From: Erwinia sp. S63
Lineage (GTDB): Bacteria > Pseudomonadota > Gammaproteobacteria > Enterobacterales > Enterobacteriaceae
Direction of reading: 5' to 3'
Length of the DNA: 64,000 nucleotides
Assembly: GCF_016625195.1 (NCBI RefSeq)
Contig: NZ_JACVUP010000004.1
Coordinates: 124,001-188,000 of the forward strand
Positions 1 through 8,656 of the stretch are shown here, piece after piece. The notes under the pieces are model-generated. The model was not told where the DNA came from. It made no database searches and worked only from the letters and a program-made list of their open reading frames with translations. Position numbers and translations under genes: made by a program. The number at the start of each line of letters is the position of its first letter. Within the stretch, counting starts at the first letter, position 1.

Positions 1-2
1 CT

Positions 3-317
3 CTACTTTTTTGCTGGCGAGAACATCGCCAGTTTTGGGCAGCTCACCTGTTCAATATGCTGGTGGTAGCCAGACTGATCCTTCTTCTTCAGGGCATCAG
101 CGGCGTTCACAATCGCATCGTGATTCTCTGAGCTATTTAGAAACACCTGCTTAATGCGTTCATTCGGTATCTCTTGCGCCAGATGGCAGTGAGCGCGCAG
201 ATCGGTGATGATCTGCTGCTCTCGTAATGCGTAGGACAGGTTGCTGTAGGGTGACTTAGCCACAGAAATAAATGAAATCATGATCAGCAATGAGCAAGAG
301 CCAATTTTCCAGAACAT
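3..317 (-). CDS. yicS: YicS-like small secreted protein
   Basis: A 104-residue protein with a hydrophobic N-terminal segment (about residues 6-20) that looks like a signal peptide, so it is probably exported to the periplasm. After it the pattern SPYSNLSYALREQQIITDLR, a Cys near 44, the acidic/amide-rich middle and a C-terminal VSCPKL resemble E. coli YicS in length, order and the two conserved cysteines, which could form a disulfide. The ATG at 317 is preceded by a strong GGAGG. YicS has no established molecular role that I can name, so function is unknown. The gene stands alone, transcribed leftward off the window edge, with a complete TAG stop at 3-5. Confidence 0.7.
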   Translation of the reverse strand: MFWKIGSCSLLIMISFISVAKSPYSNLSYALREQQIITDLRAHCHLAQEIPNERIKQVFLNSSENHDAIVNAADALKKKDQSGYHQHIEQVSCPKLAMFSPAKK

Positions 318-479
318 AGTGCCTCCGTTGAGCGTGCGGACGCTTTAGCAAAGTGCTAAAGCTGCGGCGATGCTATGCATTGAAGCGTGGTCGATGATCA
401 GTGATTTCGAAAGTTTTTTCATGGTTATCAGAGATCGCGCAAAACAAAATGTAATACTGCTCGTTGTGCGGTTCTAACA

Positions 480-1184
480 TCATGCCTCACGATAGCCATT
501 TTGCTCCCGCAGCTGATTGTAATCCTTCCAGCGCTTAAGTAATTGAAAACGCGTCCCAGGATAAACTTCGTCACTCGCCTGAATTTCTTCAATACGATCA
601 ACCCGGAAATTGCGAAAATCCTGGCGCAATTCGCACCAACCGCAGAGCAGTCGCACGCGATCAAAATAGCCCAGCACCACCGGCCAAATCACCCGGGTCG
701 AAGTGGCTTCTTTGAGATCTTTGTATCGTAAGATTATCTTGTTTCGCGTATGGATTGCCTGGCGAATTTCAGGCAGGTGGGTTTCAAACAGCACTTCACC
801 GCGTGTGGCAACCAGCAGCGATTGATGGTCGAGCGCGTGGGATAAATGTTCCGGTAACACGGCGTGGATTTTAGCCAGCGCATGTTGTGCGGCAGATTTC
901 AGTTCGGCATCAGTGTGGCGACTGACCCAGTCCAACCCCAGCGCCAGTGCGTCGAGTTCATGGCGCGAGAACATCAGCGGCGGCAGATGCCCATCCGATT
1001 TCAACAAATAACCCAAACCCGCGCTGCCCTCAATCTCAACACCTTGCTGTTGCAAGCAGATAATGTCGCGATAAACGGTGCGCACGCTGATGCTGAGTTG
1101 CTCCGCGAGATGCTGCGCAGTCACCGGATATCGGTGACAACGTAACAATTGCACAAGCTCCATCAGTCGCTGGGTTTTGGTCAT
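480..1184 (-). CDS. YafY/DeoR-type HTH transcriptional regulator with WYL domain
   Basis: A 234-residue cytoplasmic regulator. The N-terminal 55 residues form a winged HTH (TAQHLAEQLSISVRTVYRDI is the recognition region). The C-terminal half is a WYL ligand-sensing domain, seen in the LCGWCELRQDFRNFRVDRI segment around residues 180-198. WYL regulators of this size usually repress or activate a neighbouring gene in response to a small molecule or nucleic acid ligand; the ligand here is not evident. It is flanked by a YicS-like gene downstream and, 66 bp upstream, the end of the MmgE/PrpD gene, so it could read the state of that operon, but nothing in the sequence proves it. The family assignment is firm and the target unknown. 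Confidence 0.85.
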   Translation of the reverse strand: MTKTQRLMELVQLLRCHRYPVTAQHLAEQLSISVRTVYRDIICLQQQGVEIEGSAGLGYLLKSDGHLPPLMFSRHELDALALGLDWVSRHTDAELKSAAQHALAKIHAVLPEHLSHALDHQSLLVATRGEVLFETHLPEIRQAIHTRNKIILRYKDLKEATSTRVIWPVVLGYFDRVRLLCGWCELRQDFRNFRVDRIEEIQASDEVYPGTRFQLLKRWKDYNQLREQNGYREA

Positions 1185-1250
1185 GGTGTGTGCCTAAGCT
1201 AAGAGTCGGGCAGCGTGATACGGTTCAGGCCCGTGCGCCGCCCCTTAATA

Positions 1251-2567
1251 TTAAATTCGTAATAACTGCTGTAGCGAGGCGAGATCAGCGGTTGTCTGCA
1301 ATGCGCTGCTCTGCTGCAACTGTTGCCATCGCTCACCCGATTCCTGACTCAACGCCAGACGCAGTTTACTCTCTACGTCCACGCCATCGGCCAGTGATTG
1401 CTGACGGGTACGACGCTGTTGCAACTGCGTGCCATCGCGCAAGGTAAGGGTAACCAGATGAAAACGCAATGCGGGATTGATCGCATCGGGCGGTGCGCTG
1501 TCATCGGGCGTGCGACGCACCTTCGCCGCCAGCGGCAGTACTGAGTGATTGAGATCGCCCTCAGCGAAATCCTCCAGGCGCAGATCGTTATAGATCAGCA
1601 TTGCGGCAATCACGTATTCCAGACTGAAACGCGCTTCAATCCCATTGGTGGGCGATGTGACGGAAGCGGCAATATCGCCCCCTGGCGGGAAAGCTACGCT
1701 GATATCGGTAATGGTATCCAGCAGCGCTTCCAGCGAATTGCCGCTGGCTAACCAGCCATCACGCAGAATGCGCGCGGCTTCCGCTGCGCTATGCGTTCCG
1801 GCGCAGGTCGGGAAGGGTTTGTACTCCAGACCCGGCGTCACGATGCGCCACGGCTTGCCCCAATGCGCGACCAATTTTTCAGGTTGAGCTGCGCCGTTGC
1901 TGCTGGCCGCAAGGAAAGCTTCAACCACGCCATCCTGTTTGCCATCGAAACCGGCCAGCGTCAACTGGGCCGCCGTAACCGCACGTTCCGCCGCCAGACC
2001 CGCGTGGAGCGGTTTGACAGCGGAACCGAACTGCGCACGCAGCCCGCTGGCCTGGGTGGTGGCGATACCGATTAGCGTGGAAGTTGCGCTAACCTCCAGT
2101 TTCAGTAAACGCGCCAGTGCTGCTGCTGCGGCAAGGGTGCCCAGCGTCGCGGTGTTGTGATGACCCAAAGCGTAATGCTGCTGGCTGGCAGCTAAGCCAA
2201 GCCGTCCGGCCATTTCCACACCGATGGCGTAAGCATCAAGGAAATCATCAATCGCTGCCGCCTGTTGCTGCTGCCAGGCAAACAGCGCAGGCAAAATCAC
2301 CACGCTGGGATGACCGCGAAAATCAGCATGGAAATCATCGTAATCCAGCGCGTGAGCGGCATAACCAAGCAGCAACGCCTGAGAACGTGGGCCGCCGTCG
2401 CCATACACCGTTCGCAGTGCCGGCAAGCCGCTATCCGGAACCTGACCTTGCAGTACCGGCCAGCTGACGGCGAGAAAATCCTTTACCCCTTCGCGCGCCG
2501 CTTCACGTGCTGCGGCATCGGGTTGGCTGTGGACGATTAGCTCAGCGAGGGCAGCAGTGATACTCAT
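1251..2567 (-). CDS. MmgE/PrpD family protein
   Basis: A 438-residue protein of the MmgE/PrpD fold, the family of 2-methylcitrate dehydratase, iminodisuccinate epimerase and cis-aconitate decarboxylase. Family features seen are the helical N-terminal domain with HALDYDDFHADFRGHPS near residue 75, the GHHNTATLGTLAAAAALARL segment, the KPLHAGLAAERAV motif, and the C-terminal GIEARFSLEYVIAAML segment. It is the last gene of a three-gene leftward operon (GNAT, M20, MmgE/PrpD): its ATG overlaps the stop of the M20 gene by 4 bp (2564-2567), suggesting translational coupling. No prpBCD genes are nearby, so a methylcitrate role is unlikely. A lyase or epimerase acting on a carboxylated intermediate of the same catabolic pathway is my inference. 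Confidence 0.85.
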   Translation of the reverse strand: MSITAALAELIVHSQPDAAAREAAREGVKDFLAVSWPVLQGQVPDSGLPALRTVYGDGGPRSQALLLGYAAHALDYDDFHADFRGHPSVVILPALFAWQQQQAAAIDDFLDAYAIGVEMAGRLGLAASQQHYALGHHNTATLGTLAAAAALARLLKLEVSATSTLIGIATTQASGLRAQFGSAVKPLHAGLAAERAVTAAQLTLAGFDGKQDGVVEAFLAASSNGAAQPEKLVAHWGKPWRIVTPGLEYKPFPTCAGTHSAAEAARILRDGWLASGNSLEALLDTITDISVAFPPGGDIAASVTSPTNGIEARFSLEYVIAAMLIYNDLRLEDFAEGDLNHSVLPLAAKVRRTPDDSAPPDAINPALRFHLVTLTLRDGTQLQQRRTRQQSLADGVDVESKLRLALSQESGERWQQLQQSSALQTTADLASLQQLLRI

Positions 2568-3712
2568 TGCGGCGCCACACTGTTCAGTGCTGCCACAGCC
2601 AGATTGGCCAGATAGCGTGACGTCGGCAGCAGCACATCATCGTTAATACGAAACGCCGGATGATGCAGCGCATAAGGTTCACCGGTGCCAATCATCATAA
2701 AGGCCCCCGGCAACTGCTGTTGATAGAAGGCAAAATCTTCACCAATCGGGCTGGCTTCCACCACGCGCGCTTCAAAGCCGCTGGCGGTTGCCTGCTGCAG
2801 GGCGAAATCGGCCCAGTGTGCATCATTCACCACTGACGGTGGACCTGCGTGCCAGTTGAACTCAACGCTGGCAGCAAAGGCCGCGCCAATGCCTTGCACG
2901 ATCTCGCGGAAACGCTGCTCCAGTCGCTCGCGCGTCTCCTGCGAGAACGAACGCACCGTGCCTTCCAGCCAGGCGCTATCCGGAATGACGTTCCAGGTGC
3001 TGCCACTGTGAATCTGGGTGATCGAGACCACCGCGTTATCGCCGGAAGGGGCATTACGGCTGATCAGCGTTTGTGCGGCAGAAACAATCTGCGCGGCGAT
3101 CACAATCGGATCGTTGCCCTGATGTGGCTTAGCGGCGTGGCTACCGGTGCCGATGATCTTGATATCAAAGCGATCGACGGCGGCGGTCAGTGGGCCGGCT
3201 TTGCTGCCAATCACGCCCGGCGGCAGGGAAGGATCGTTGTGAATGCCGAAAATAGTTATCGCATCCTGCAGTGCGCCGGTAGCAATCACATCCGGCGCGC
3301 CCTGGCCGGTCTCTTCGGCGGCCTGGAACAGAATACGTACGCGGCCCTTTAAGCTCGCTTCCTGCTGTTTCAGCAGAATTGCCGCACCCAGCGCAGCGGA
3401 ACTGTGGAAGTCGTGGCCGCACGCGTGCATCACGCCCGGACGCTCTGAACGGAACGTCACATCAGACTGCTCTTCAATCGGCAGTGCATCAATGTCGGAA
3501 CGCAGCACGATTAACGGGCCTTTTTCCGGGCCGACTTCCGCCACCAATCCGGTTTTCAGCGGCAGATCCAATACGCGGATCTGGTGCTTTTCAAGTTGCT
3601 GGCGAATACGCGCGGTGGTTTCAAACTCTTCATTAGAGAGTTCAGGAAAACGGTGTAACTCGTGGCGGAAGGCAATCAAATGCTGGCCCAATGCGCTCTC
3701 ATCAAAACTCAT
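2564..3712 (-). CDS. M20 family metallo-amidohydrolase
   Basis: A 382-residue M20D-type hydrolase, the family of hippurate hydrolases and N-acyl-amino-acid deacylases. The dinuclear metal site is intact: HACGHD (96-101), the Glu pair in AAEETG (about 133-134) and EDFAFY near the C-terminus. The lid/dimerisation domain carries the conserved IGTGSHAAKP loop. The start is placed at the ATG at 3712 because it overlaps the upstream GNAT stop in an ATGA arrangement; an in-frame extension to 3751 lies entirely inside that gene. No signal peptide, so cytoplasmic. Placed directly after an acetyltransferase, it plausibly removes an acetyl group after a modification step, as in Bacillus SndA-type cysteine salvage (inference). 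Confidence 0.9.
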   Translation of the reverse strand: MSFDESALGQHLIAFRHELHRFPELSNEEFETTARIRQQLEKHQIRVLDLPLKTGLVAEVGPEKGPLIVLRSDIDALPIEEQSDVTFRSERPGVMHACGHDFHSSAALGAAILLKQQEASLKGRVRILFQAAEETGQGAPDVIATGALQDAITIFGIHNDPSLPPGVIGSKAGPLTAAVDRFDIKIIGTGSHAAKPHQGNDPIVIAAQIVSAAQTLISRNAPSGDNAVVSITQIHSGSTWNVIPDSAWLEGTVRSFSQETRERLEQRFREIVQGIGAAFAASVEFNWHAGPPSVVNDAHWADFALQQATASGFEARVVEASPIGEDFAFYQQQLPGAFMMIGTGEPYALHHPAFRINDDVLLPTSRYLANLAVAALNSVAPQ

Positions 3713-4254
3713 GCTTTGCTTCCTTGTTGTGCGGCCTGACGTGTCATCCACGCATCATGCGCGCTGTCATCCAGCACTTTCTTCATATATTGGGTGATGT
3801 GGCCTTTGCCGAGATCGGTGGTGTGCATCAGCTGGAAGCCGCGCTTTTTATACATCTCGATCAGCCACGGATGGCTGGTGGCGGTACCCAGTGATACCGC
3901 TGGTGCCCGCAGTTTACCCAACAGGATCTCTTGTTCCAGCCGATCCTGCACCTGGCGGCCATACTGTTTACCGGGATAGTCGGGATGGGCACCGAACCAG
4001 CCAATATGCGGCAGGCCAAACGGTCCAGGCAGCGGTCCCCATGGATAGCGCACGGTGACCGAGGAAACCATCACGCCTTGTGCGTAAAGCGCATAAACGC
4101 CGTGACTTTGCAGGTGGCGCAGCGTCTTTTCACGATCTGCGGTGGCGGCATCAAATTTGATGCCCAGTGCCAGCGTCGGCGCATACGCGGCGTGCATCAG
4201 CGCCTGATAGGTTTCAACCTCATCTTCTCTAACCTGACGAAATTCAAGTGACAT
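3709..4254 (-). CDS. GNAT family N-acetyltransferase
   Basis: A 181-residue acetyl-CoA dependent acetyltransferase. The GNAT core is seen in VMVSSVTVRYPWGPLPGPFG (strand 4 region), the acetyl-CoA loop around HPDYPGKQYGRQVQDRLEQE, and the C-terminal HPWLIEMYKKRGFQLMHTTD, which is the typical motif-B 'YxxxGF' ending. It is the first gene of the leftward operon and overlaps the M20 gene by 4 bp. Pairing of an N-acetyltransferase with an M20 deacylase and, across the divergent promoter, an NtaA-type flavin monooxygenase matches the acetylate-oxygenate-deacetylate logic known for S-alkylcysteine salvage. The acceptor substrate cannot be read from the sequence. Confidence 0.85.
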   Translation of the reverse strand: MSLEFRQVREDEVETYQALMHAAYAPTLALGIKFDAATADREKTLRHLQSHGVYALYAQGVMVSSVTVRYPWGPLPGPFGLPHIGWFGAHPDYPGKQYGRQVQDRLEQEILLGKLRAPAVSLGTATSHPWLIEMYKKRGFQLMHTTDLGKGHITQYMKKVLDDSAHDAWMTRQAAQQGSKA

Positions 4255-4583
4255 AACTATCCCCGGAAAAACCGCCTGGAAGCGGTAAATTGAATGCAGA
4301 TTGAGCAGCGATTAGCAGTTGTAACAGCGCAATTTAAAGCGCTAATTCAAAATACCCAGCGTGCTAAGCAACTCAGAATATCAGTAATGCCTCACGCTTC
4401 TATATGTGAAAAATGACTAAGCTAATGCGAATTTGTGAAAATGAAATGGCGGCTTTTCCATTGCTTATATCGCGATTTACCGTAGTATGCATAAATTACA
4501 TAGTGCTATAACTATTTCGCATTAACCTCATGAAATAAAATAACTTTTCTCGTTATAGCCTTATTCTTAATCAGGGTGACGAC
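4255..4583. promoter_or_regulatory. Divergent intergenic promoter region of the GNAT and ADH operons
   Basis: A 329-bp AT-rich gap between divergent operons. I see no gene in it. For the rightward operon a candidate sigma-70 promoter is TTGCTT (4461-4466), 16 bp, TAGTAT (4483-4488). No regulator gene sits between the two operons, so control must come from elsewhere. Confidence 0.4.
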
Positions 4584-5654
4584 GTGTTAGCGATCAAATC
4601 TCCGCGTGCTTATGCACATGAAGCTGGCCTGCGTAAGCGTGCTGGTGAATTTATCAAACCTTATGCCACACATATCCGCATTTTCACTTCTCCCAACGCC
4701 TGGCAAGCTGTTAATCCGGAATTAAGCCAGAGTTTAGAAGCCAACGGTATCCGCTGGGAGTTGGAGTATCTGCACGGTGAATGCACCGATGCCGCCATCG
4801 AAACGCTGAGAAACAACGTTGAGCAACAGCAAGCCGAGCTGCTGTTTGCCGTGGGCGGTGGGCGCGTACTGGATGCCGCTAAAGCGGTGGGCAGCCAGTT
4901 ACCCGATCTGAAGGTGATTAACTTCGCTACTTTGGCGGCGACCTGCGCTGCGTGGTCACCGGTTGCCATCATTTATAACGAGCAGGGCGGCCACGTGCGC
5001 AGCCAGCCGCTGGGGAAAATGCCGGAGCTGGTGCTGGTGGACAGTGAAGTGATCGCCCGCAGCGATGTGCGCTATCTCAAAGCGGGGATTGTGGATGCGC
5101 TGGCGAAGTACTACGAATTCGCCCCTTACCTGCGCAATAACCCGCACGATCTGGCGCTCGATCTCAAAGTGATGACGGCGCAACGCGCGCTGGATGTTTA
5201 TCGCCAGCTGGGTGAAGCCGCCGTTAGTGCCAATGAAAAGCAGCAGGTCACGCCGGAGTTGATTAAGGTGATTGATGCCAACATCGTACTGGCAGGCCTG
5301 GCCAACAGCGTGCGCGATCAACTGCCCACCCCCGGCTTTGCTCATGCCATTCATAACCGTCTCACTCATCAGCCTGAGCTGCATCATTGGCTGCACGGCG
5401 AGAAGGTTGGATACAGCCTGTTGGTGCAATCGCTGATTGAACATGATGGCGTGCCGGATGCGGAACTGCTGTCACTGCTGCGTCAGTACGCAATGCCACT
5501 GACGCTGGCGCCGCTGACCGGCGAGCGCGCGGCGGCAATTCGCACTATTGCAGAACAGATTAAATTCCCGGCGACCAGCGCTGAACGTCTGCCGTTCCGT
5601 ATCCATGCGGATGCGTTAGAGCAGGCGCTGCTGGCAACCGAAAACCGTTTCTAA
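4584..5654 (+). CDS. Iron-containing alcohol dehydrogenase family, HcxA/YbdH-like
   Basis: A 356-residue group III metal-dependent dehydrogenase of the glycerol dehydrogenase/hydroxycarboxylate dehydrogenase branch. The nucleotide-binding GGGRVLDAAKAVG lies near residue 90 and TCAAWSPVAIIYNEQG near 118. Metal ligands are expected at Asp in GIVDALAKYYE and the His of PGFAHAIHNRL and LHGEKVGYSLLVQ. Length and order match E. coli HcxA (YbdH), which reduces alpha-keto acids. The start is a GTG at 4584 preceded by AGGGTGAC; no better ATG is available. It opens a rightward three-gene operon with a flavin monooxygenase and an aminotransferase; reduction of a 2-oxo acid released by transamination is a reasonable inference. 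Confidence 0.85.
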   Translation: MLAIKSPRAYAHEAGLRKRAGEFIKPYATHIRIFTSPNAWQAVNPELSQSLEANGIRWELEYLHGECTDAAIETLRNNVEQQQAELLFAVGGGRVLDAAKAVGSQLPDLKVINFATLAATCAAWSPVAIIYNEQGGHVRSQPLGKMPELVLVDSEVIARSDVRYLKAGIVDALAKYYEFAPYLRNNPHDLALDLKVMTAQRALDVYRQLGEAAVSANEKQQVTPELIKVIDANIVLAGLANSVRDQLPTPGFAHAIHNRLTHQPELHHWLHGEKVGYSLLVQSLIEHDGVPDAELLSLLRQYAMPLTLAPLTGERAAAIRTIAEQIKFPATSAERLPFRIHADALEQALLATENRF

Positions 5655-5685
5655 CTTTTACTCTTTTATAGACCAGGACAACTTC

Positions 5686-6984
5686 ATGGCTACTGCACAA
5701 ACTCAACGCATCCGCTTAGGACTCTTTGTACAACCGGTTGGACAACACGTCAGCGGCTGGCGTCTGACCGAGAAACTCGGCGATCCTACCGACATTGACT
5801 GGTTGATCACCATCGCGAAAAAAGCCGAAGCCGGTAAATTTGACCTGTTCTTTGTGGGCGATGCGTTAGCCACCAGCATGTACCGTTTGCCTTCGACCAT
5901 GGCACGCCTTGAGCCGCTGACCATGCTGTCGGCGCTGGCGGTGAACACCAAACGTATTGGCCTGGCAGCGACGGCATCCACCACTTTTAGCGATCCGTTC
6001 ACCATGGCGCGCAGCTTCTCCTCGTTGGATCACATCAGCCGTGGTCGCGCAGCGTGGAACGTGGTGACGTCGTTCTCTACCGACGTGGCACGTAACTTTA
6101 GCCGCAACGATATGCCAAACCACGCCGAGCGCTATGCGCGTGCGCGTGAGTTCCTCGAAGTGACCAACAAGCTGTGGGAAGGTTGGGAAGCGGGGGCGGT
6201 ACAACCGAACAAAGAAACCGGTGAATACTTCGTTAATGACAAAATTAAGTCGATCGATCATGACGGCGAGCACTTCCAGGTGCAGGGTCCGCTGAACATC
6301 ACACGTTCTCCGCAGGGACGTCCGGTGATTATCGAAGCCGGTTCATCAGCAGACGGGCAAAAACTGGCGGCCGAAACCGCCGAAGTGATCTTCACCGCTG
6401 CCGCTAGCCTGGAAGAAGCGCAGACCTTCTACCGCTCGCAGAAGGACCAGGTGATTGCGGCGGGTCGTAATCCGGATCACGTGGTGATCATGCCGGGCGT
6501 GATGCCGATTGTTGGACGCACGCGTGAAGAAGCCAAAGCGCTGTGGAAAGAGCTGAACACGCTGGTGGATATCGAGAACGGTCTGCGTCAGCTGTCGCTG
6601 CGTTTCAGCATGGATCTGAGCCAGTATCCACTTGACGGGCCCGTGCCAGAAGTGCCGTTGGGTGAGGGCAACCAGAGCCGCGTCAAGCTGATGACGGATA
6701 TGGCGAAGCGCGAAAACCTGACGCTGCGTGAGCTGGCGGCCGTGGCTGCGGGATCGCGTGGTCACCGCGTGATTGTCGGTACCGCAGAAGATATCGCCGA
6801 TGACTTTGAGCTGTGGATGAAAGAGGGTGGCGCTGACGGCTTCAACATCATGCCTGCCATCATGTCTGAGCAGCTGGATCTGTTCGTTGAGCTGGTGATC
6901 CCGGAACTGCGTCGTCGTGGCCTGTTCCGCGACGATTACGAATTCGCCACGCTGCGCGAGAACCTCGGTCTGCCAGCGCTGTAA
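5686..6984 (+). CDS. NtaA/SnaA/DszA-type FMN-dependent monooxygenase (LLM class)
   Basis: A 432-residue luciferase-like monooxygenase of the NtaA/SnaA/SoxA(DszA) subfamily, which uses FMNH2 delivered by a separate reductase to oxidise C-N or C-S bonds. Visible signatures are WRLTEKLGDPTDIDW near the N-terminus, FVGDALATSMYRLPST, ARSFSSLDHISRGRAAWNVV and NHAERYARAREFLEV, all diagnostic of this subfamily, and the late GSRGHRVIVGTAEDIADDFE. Length is normal. It lies 31 bp after the ADH gene with AGGACAAC before the ATG. In Bacillus the NtaA-type CmoJ cleaves N-acetyl-S-alkylcysteines; the GNAT and M20 neighbours here make a similar role plausible. No flavin reductase is encoded nearby. Confidence 0.9.
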   Translation: MATAQTQRIRLGLFVQPVGQHVSGWRLTEKLGDPTDIDWLITIAKKAEAGKFDLFFVGDALATSMYRLPSTMARLEPLTMLSALAVNTKRIGLAATASTTFSDPFTMARSFSSLDHISRGRAAWNVVTSFSTDVARNFSRNDMPNHAERYARAREFLEVTNKLWEGWEAGAVQPNKETGEYFVNDKIKSIDHDGEHFQVQGPLNITRSPQGRPVIIEAGSSADGQKLAAETAEVIFTAAASLEEAQTFYRSQKDQVIAAGRNPDHVVIMPGVMPIVGRTREEAKALWKELNTLVDIENGLRQLSLRFSMDLSQYPLDGPVPEVPLGEGNQSRVKLMTDMAKRENLTLRELAAVAAGSRGHRVIVGTAEDIADDFELWMKEGGADGFNIMPAIMSEQLDLFVELVIPELRRRGLFRDDYEFATLRENLGLPAL

Positions 6985-7002
6985 AACTTTTAGGAGCTGA
7001 AC

Positions 7003-8202
7003 ATGGTCACCTTATCGAAGCGTGTGCAGTCCGTGTCGCTCTCTGCCAATGCGGCGGCGCGTCAGTTGACGCGCCAGCTGAAAGAGCAGGGCGTGGATAT
7101 TCTGGATCTCACCACCGGTGAACCGGATTTTGATACGCCACAGCACATCCGTGATGCTGCCGTTGAAGCCATGAATAATGGTGAGACGCGCTATACGCCG
7201 ACCAATGGCACCACGCCACTGCGTAAAGCGGTGCAGGCCAAGCTGGCGCGGGAAAATCAGTTGGAATATGCATTAGGGCAGATCTGCATCGCCAACGGGG
7301 CGAAACAGATCATCTTCAATGCCTTTGCTGCCACTTTGAATGACGGCGACGAAGTGATTGTGCCGGTGCCGTACTGGCCGACTTTCCCCGATAGCGTGCG
7401 CTTCAACGGTGGCGAAGCGGTGTTGCTTGAGTGCCCGCTGGAGCAAGAGTACAAGCTGCAGCCGCAGCAGCTGGCGCAAACGATCACCGACAAAACCCGT
7501 TGGCTGGTGCTGAACAACCCCGGCAATCCATCCGGTGCGGTGTATAACGCAGCAGAGTTAACCGCTCTGGCGGCAGTGCTGCGTGATCATCCTAACCTGT
7601 GGATCATGCTAGATGAACTGTATGAACACATTCTGTTTGATGGACGTCAACACGTTAGCCTGTTGCAGGTAGCACCTGATTTAGCCGATCGCATTCTGCT
7701 GGTGGGGGGCGTGTCGAAAACCTATGCCATGACCGGCTGGCGCATCGGCTTTGGCGCCGGCCCGCAAGCGCTGATTGATGCCATGGTGGTGGTGCAGTCG
7801 CAGAACAGTTCCAGTGCCAGCGCCATCAGTCAGGCCGCAGCGGTAGCGGCGTTGAACGGCGGGCTGGATTTCCTGCCACCGCAGCGTGCGGCCTATCAGG
7901 CGCGTCGCGATGCGATTATGGCGCAGCTAAGCCCGGTTGAAGGCATTGAGGTGCTGAATCCCGAAGGGGCGTTCTTTATCTTCTGTCGCTGTGCTGGCCT
8001 GTTGGGCAAATCGCGTGCTGATGGACGTAAGCTGGAAAGCGAACAGGATGTGCTTAATTATCTGCTGGAGAGCGGCGTATCCGGCGTTGCCGGCAGTGCC
8101 TATGGCTTGTCGCCTTATTTTCGTTTGTCGATTGCCACGGATATTGAAAGCGTGCGCGAAGCCGGAAAACGCATTGCGACGGCCTGTGCAGCGTTGAAAT
8201 AG
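7003..8202 (+). CDS. Class I PLP-dependent aminotransferase
   Basis: A 399-residue fold-type I aminotransferase of the aspartate/aromatic Ib group. Motifs in order: LTTGEPDFDTPQHI, the substrate/PLP residues NNPGNPSGAV (about 169-178), DELYEHILFDG, and the Schiff-base lysine in VGGVSKTYAMTGWRIGFG. Length and layout are complete. It follows the monooxygenase by 18 bp with AGGAGC before the ATG, so it belongs to the same operon. It would interconvert an amino acid and its 2-oxo acid in the cytoplasm, feeding or draining the ADH product. E. coli also has an HcxA-like gene near an aminotransferase (ybdH-ybdL), but this protein looks AspC-like, so I give no symbol. Confidence 0.9.
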   Translation: MVTLSKRVQSVSLSANAAARQLTRQLKEQGVDILDLTTGEPDFDTPQHIRDAAVEAMNNGETRYTPTNGTTPLRKAVQAKLARENQLEYALGQICIANGAKQIIFNAFAATLNDGDEVIVPVPYWPTFPDSVRFNGGEAVLLECPLEQEYKLQPQQLAQTITDKTRWLVLNNPGNPSGAVYNAAELTALAAVLRDHPNLWIMLDELYEHILFDGRQHVSLLQVAPDLADRILLVGGVSKTYAMTGWRIGFGAGPQALIDAMVVVQSQNSSSASAISQAAAVAALNGGLDFLPPQRAAYQARRDAIMAQLSPVEGIEVLNPEGAFFIFCRCAGLLGKSRADGRKLESEQDVLNYLLESGVSGVAGSAYGLSPYFRLSIATDIESVREAGKRIATACAALK

Positions 8203-8212
8203 GGATTTAATC

Positions 8213-8232
8213 GGTCGCCTGGAATGGCGACC
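8213..8232. terminator. Hairpin between convergent genes
   Basis: GGTCGCC, six-base loop, GGCGACC: a perfect 7-bp stem, 11 bp past the aminotransferase stop and 23 bp before the H-NS-like stop. No T-run follows on either side. It may act as a bidirectional terminator or be a dispersed palindromic unit of the REP type. Confidence 0.45.
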
Positions 8233-8254
8233 CTACAATATCCACACGGATCGT

Positions 8255-8656
8255 TTAAATCAGGAACTCATCCATCGAACCGCCCGCATCTAATACGGAT
8301 TTGATCGGTGAAGGCGTACGGCCCTGACCAGTCCAGAATTTTTCCTGACCGTTTTCGTCGATGAACTTATATTTGGCCGGACGCGGCGCACGTTTCGCTT
8401 TCGGTTTGGTTTCGCTCTGGTTTAATTTCGTCAATTCACTAATATCGATGCCATCATTCAGCAGCATCTCTTTATACAACGCCAGTTTTTCTTCTTTCTC
8501 GCGCTGAGCGGCATTATTCGCTTCCGCTTCTTCACGGCGTTCTGCAACCACCACGGCGAACTTTTCCAGCATTTCGTCTAATACCGCAATCTCAACATCA
8601 CGCGCATGGGCACGCAGCGTACGAAGATTGTTCAATGCTTTGAGTGCATCGCTCAT
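8255..8656 (-). CDS. H-NS/StpA family nucleoid-associated protein
   Basis: A 133-residue H-NS family protein. Residues 1-65 are the helical oligomerisation domain (ALKALNNLRTLRAHAR, then an Ala/Glu-rich coiled coil). A Lys/Arg-rich linker (KPKAKRAPRPAKYKF) follows, then the C-terminal AT-hook-like domain with the DNA-binding loop TGQGRTP. It ends in DEFLI with no tail, as in StpA (DDFLI), and PRPAKYKF is also StpA-like, so it is probably a second H-NS-type copy rather than the housekeeping one. Such paralogues silence horizontally acquired AT-rich DNA and are common on large plasmids. It is monocistronic, convergent with the aminotransferase gene. Confidence 0.9.
   Translation of the reverse strand: MSDALKALNNLRTLRAHARDVEIAVLDEMLEKFAVVVAERREEAEANNAAQREKEEKLALYKEMLLNDGIDISELTKLNQSETKPKAKRAPRPAKYKFIDENGQEKFWTGQGRTPSPIKSVLDAGGSMDEFLI

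Noticed and set aside
3243..3797. Rightward 184-residue frame over the M20/GNAT boundary
   Set aside because: Spans two well-supported overlapping genes on the other strand and is Ser/Arg-rich as antisense frames often are.
8213..8232. Mobile or REP element
   Set aside because: Only one copy of this 20-bp hairpin is in the window, so a dispersed repeat cannot be shown from this sequence.
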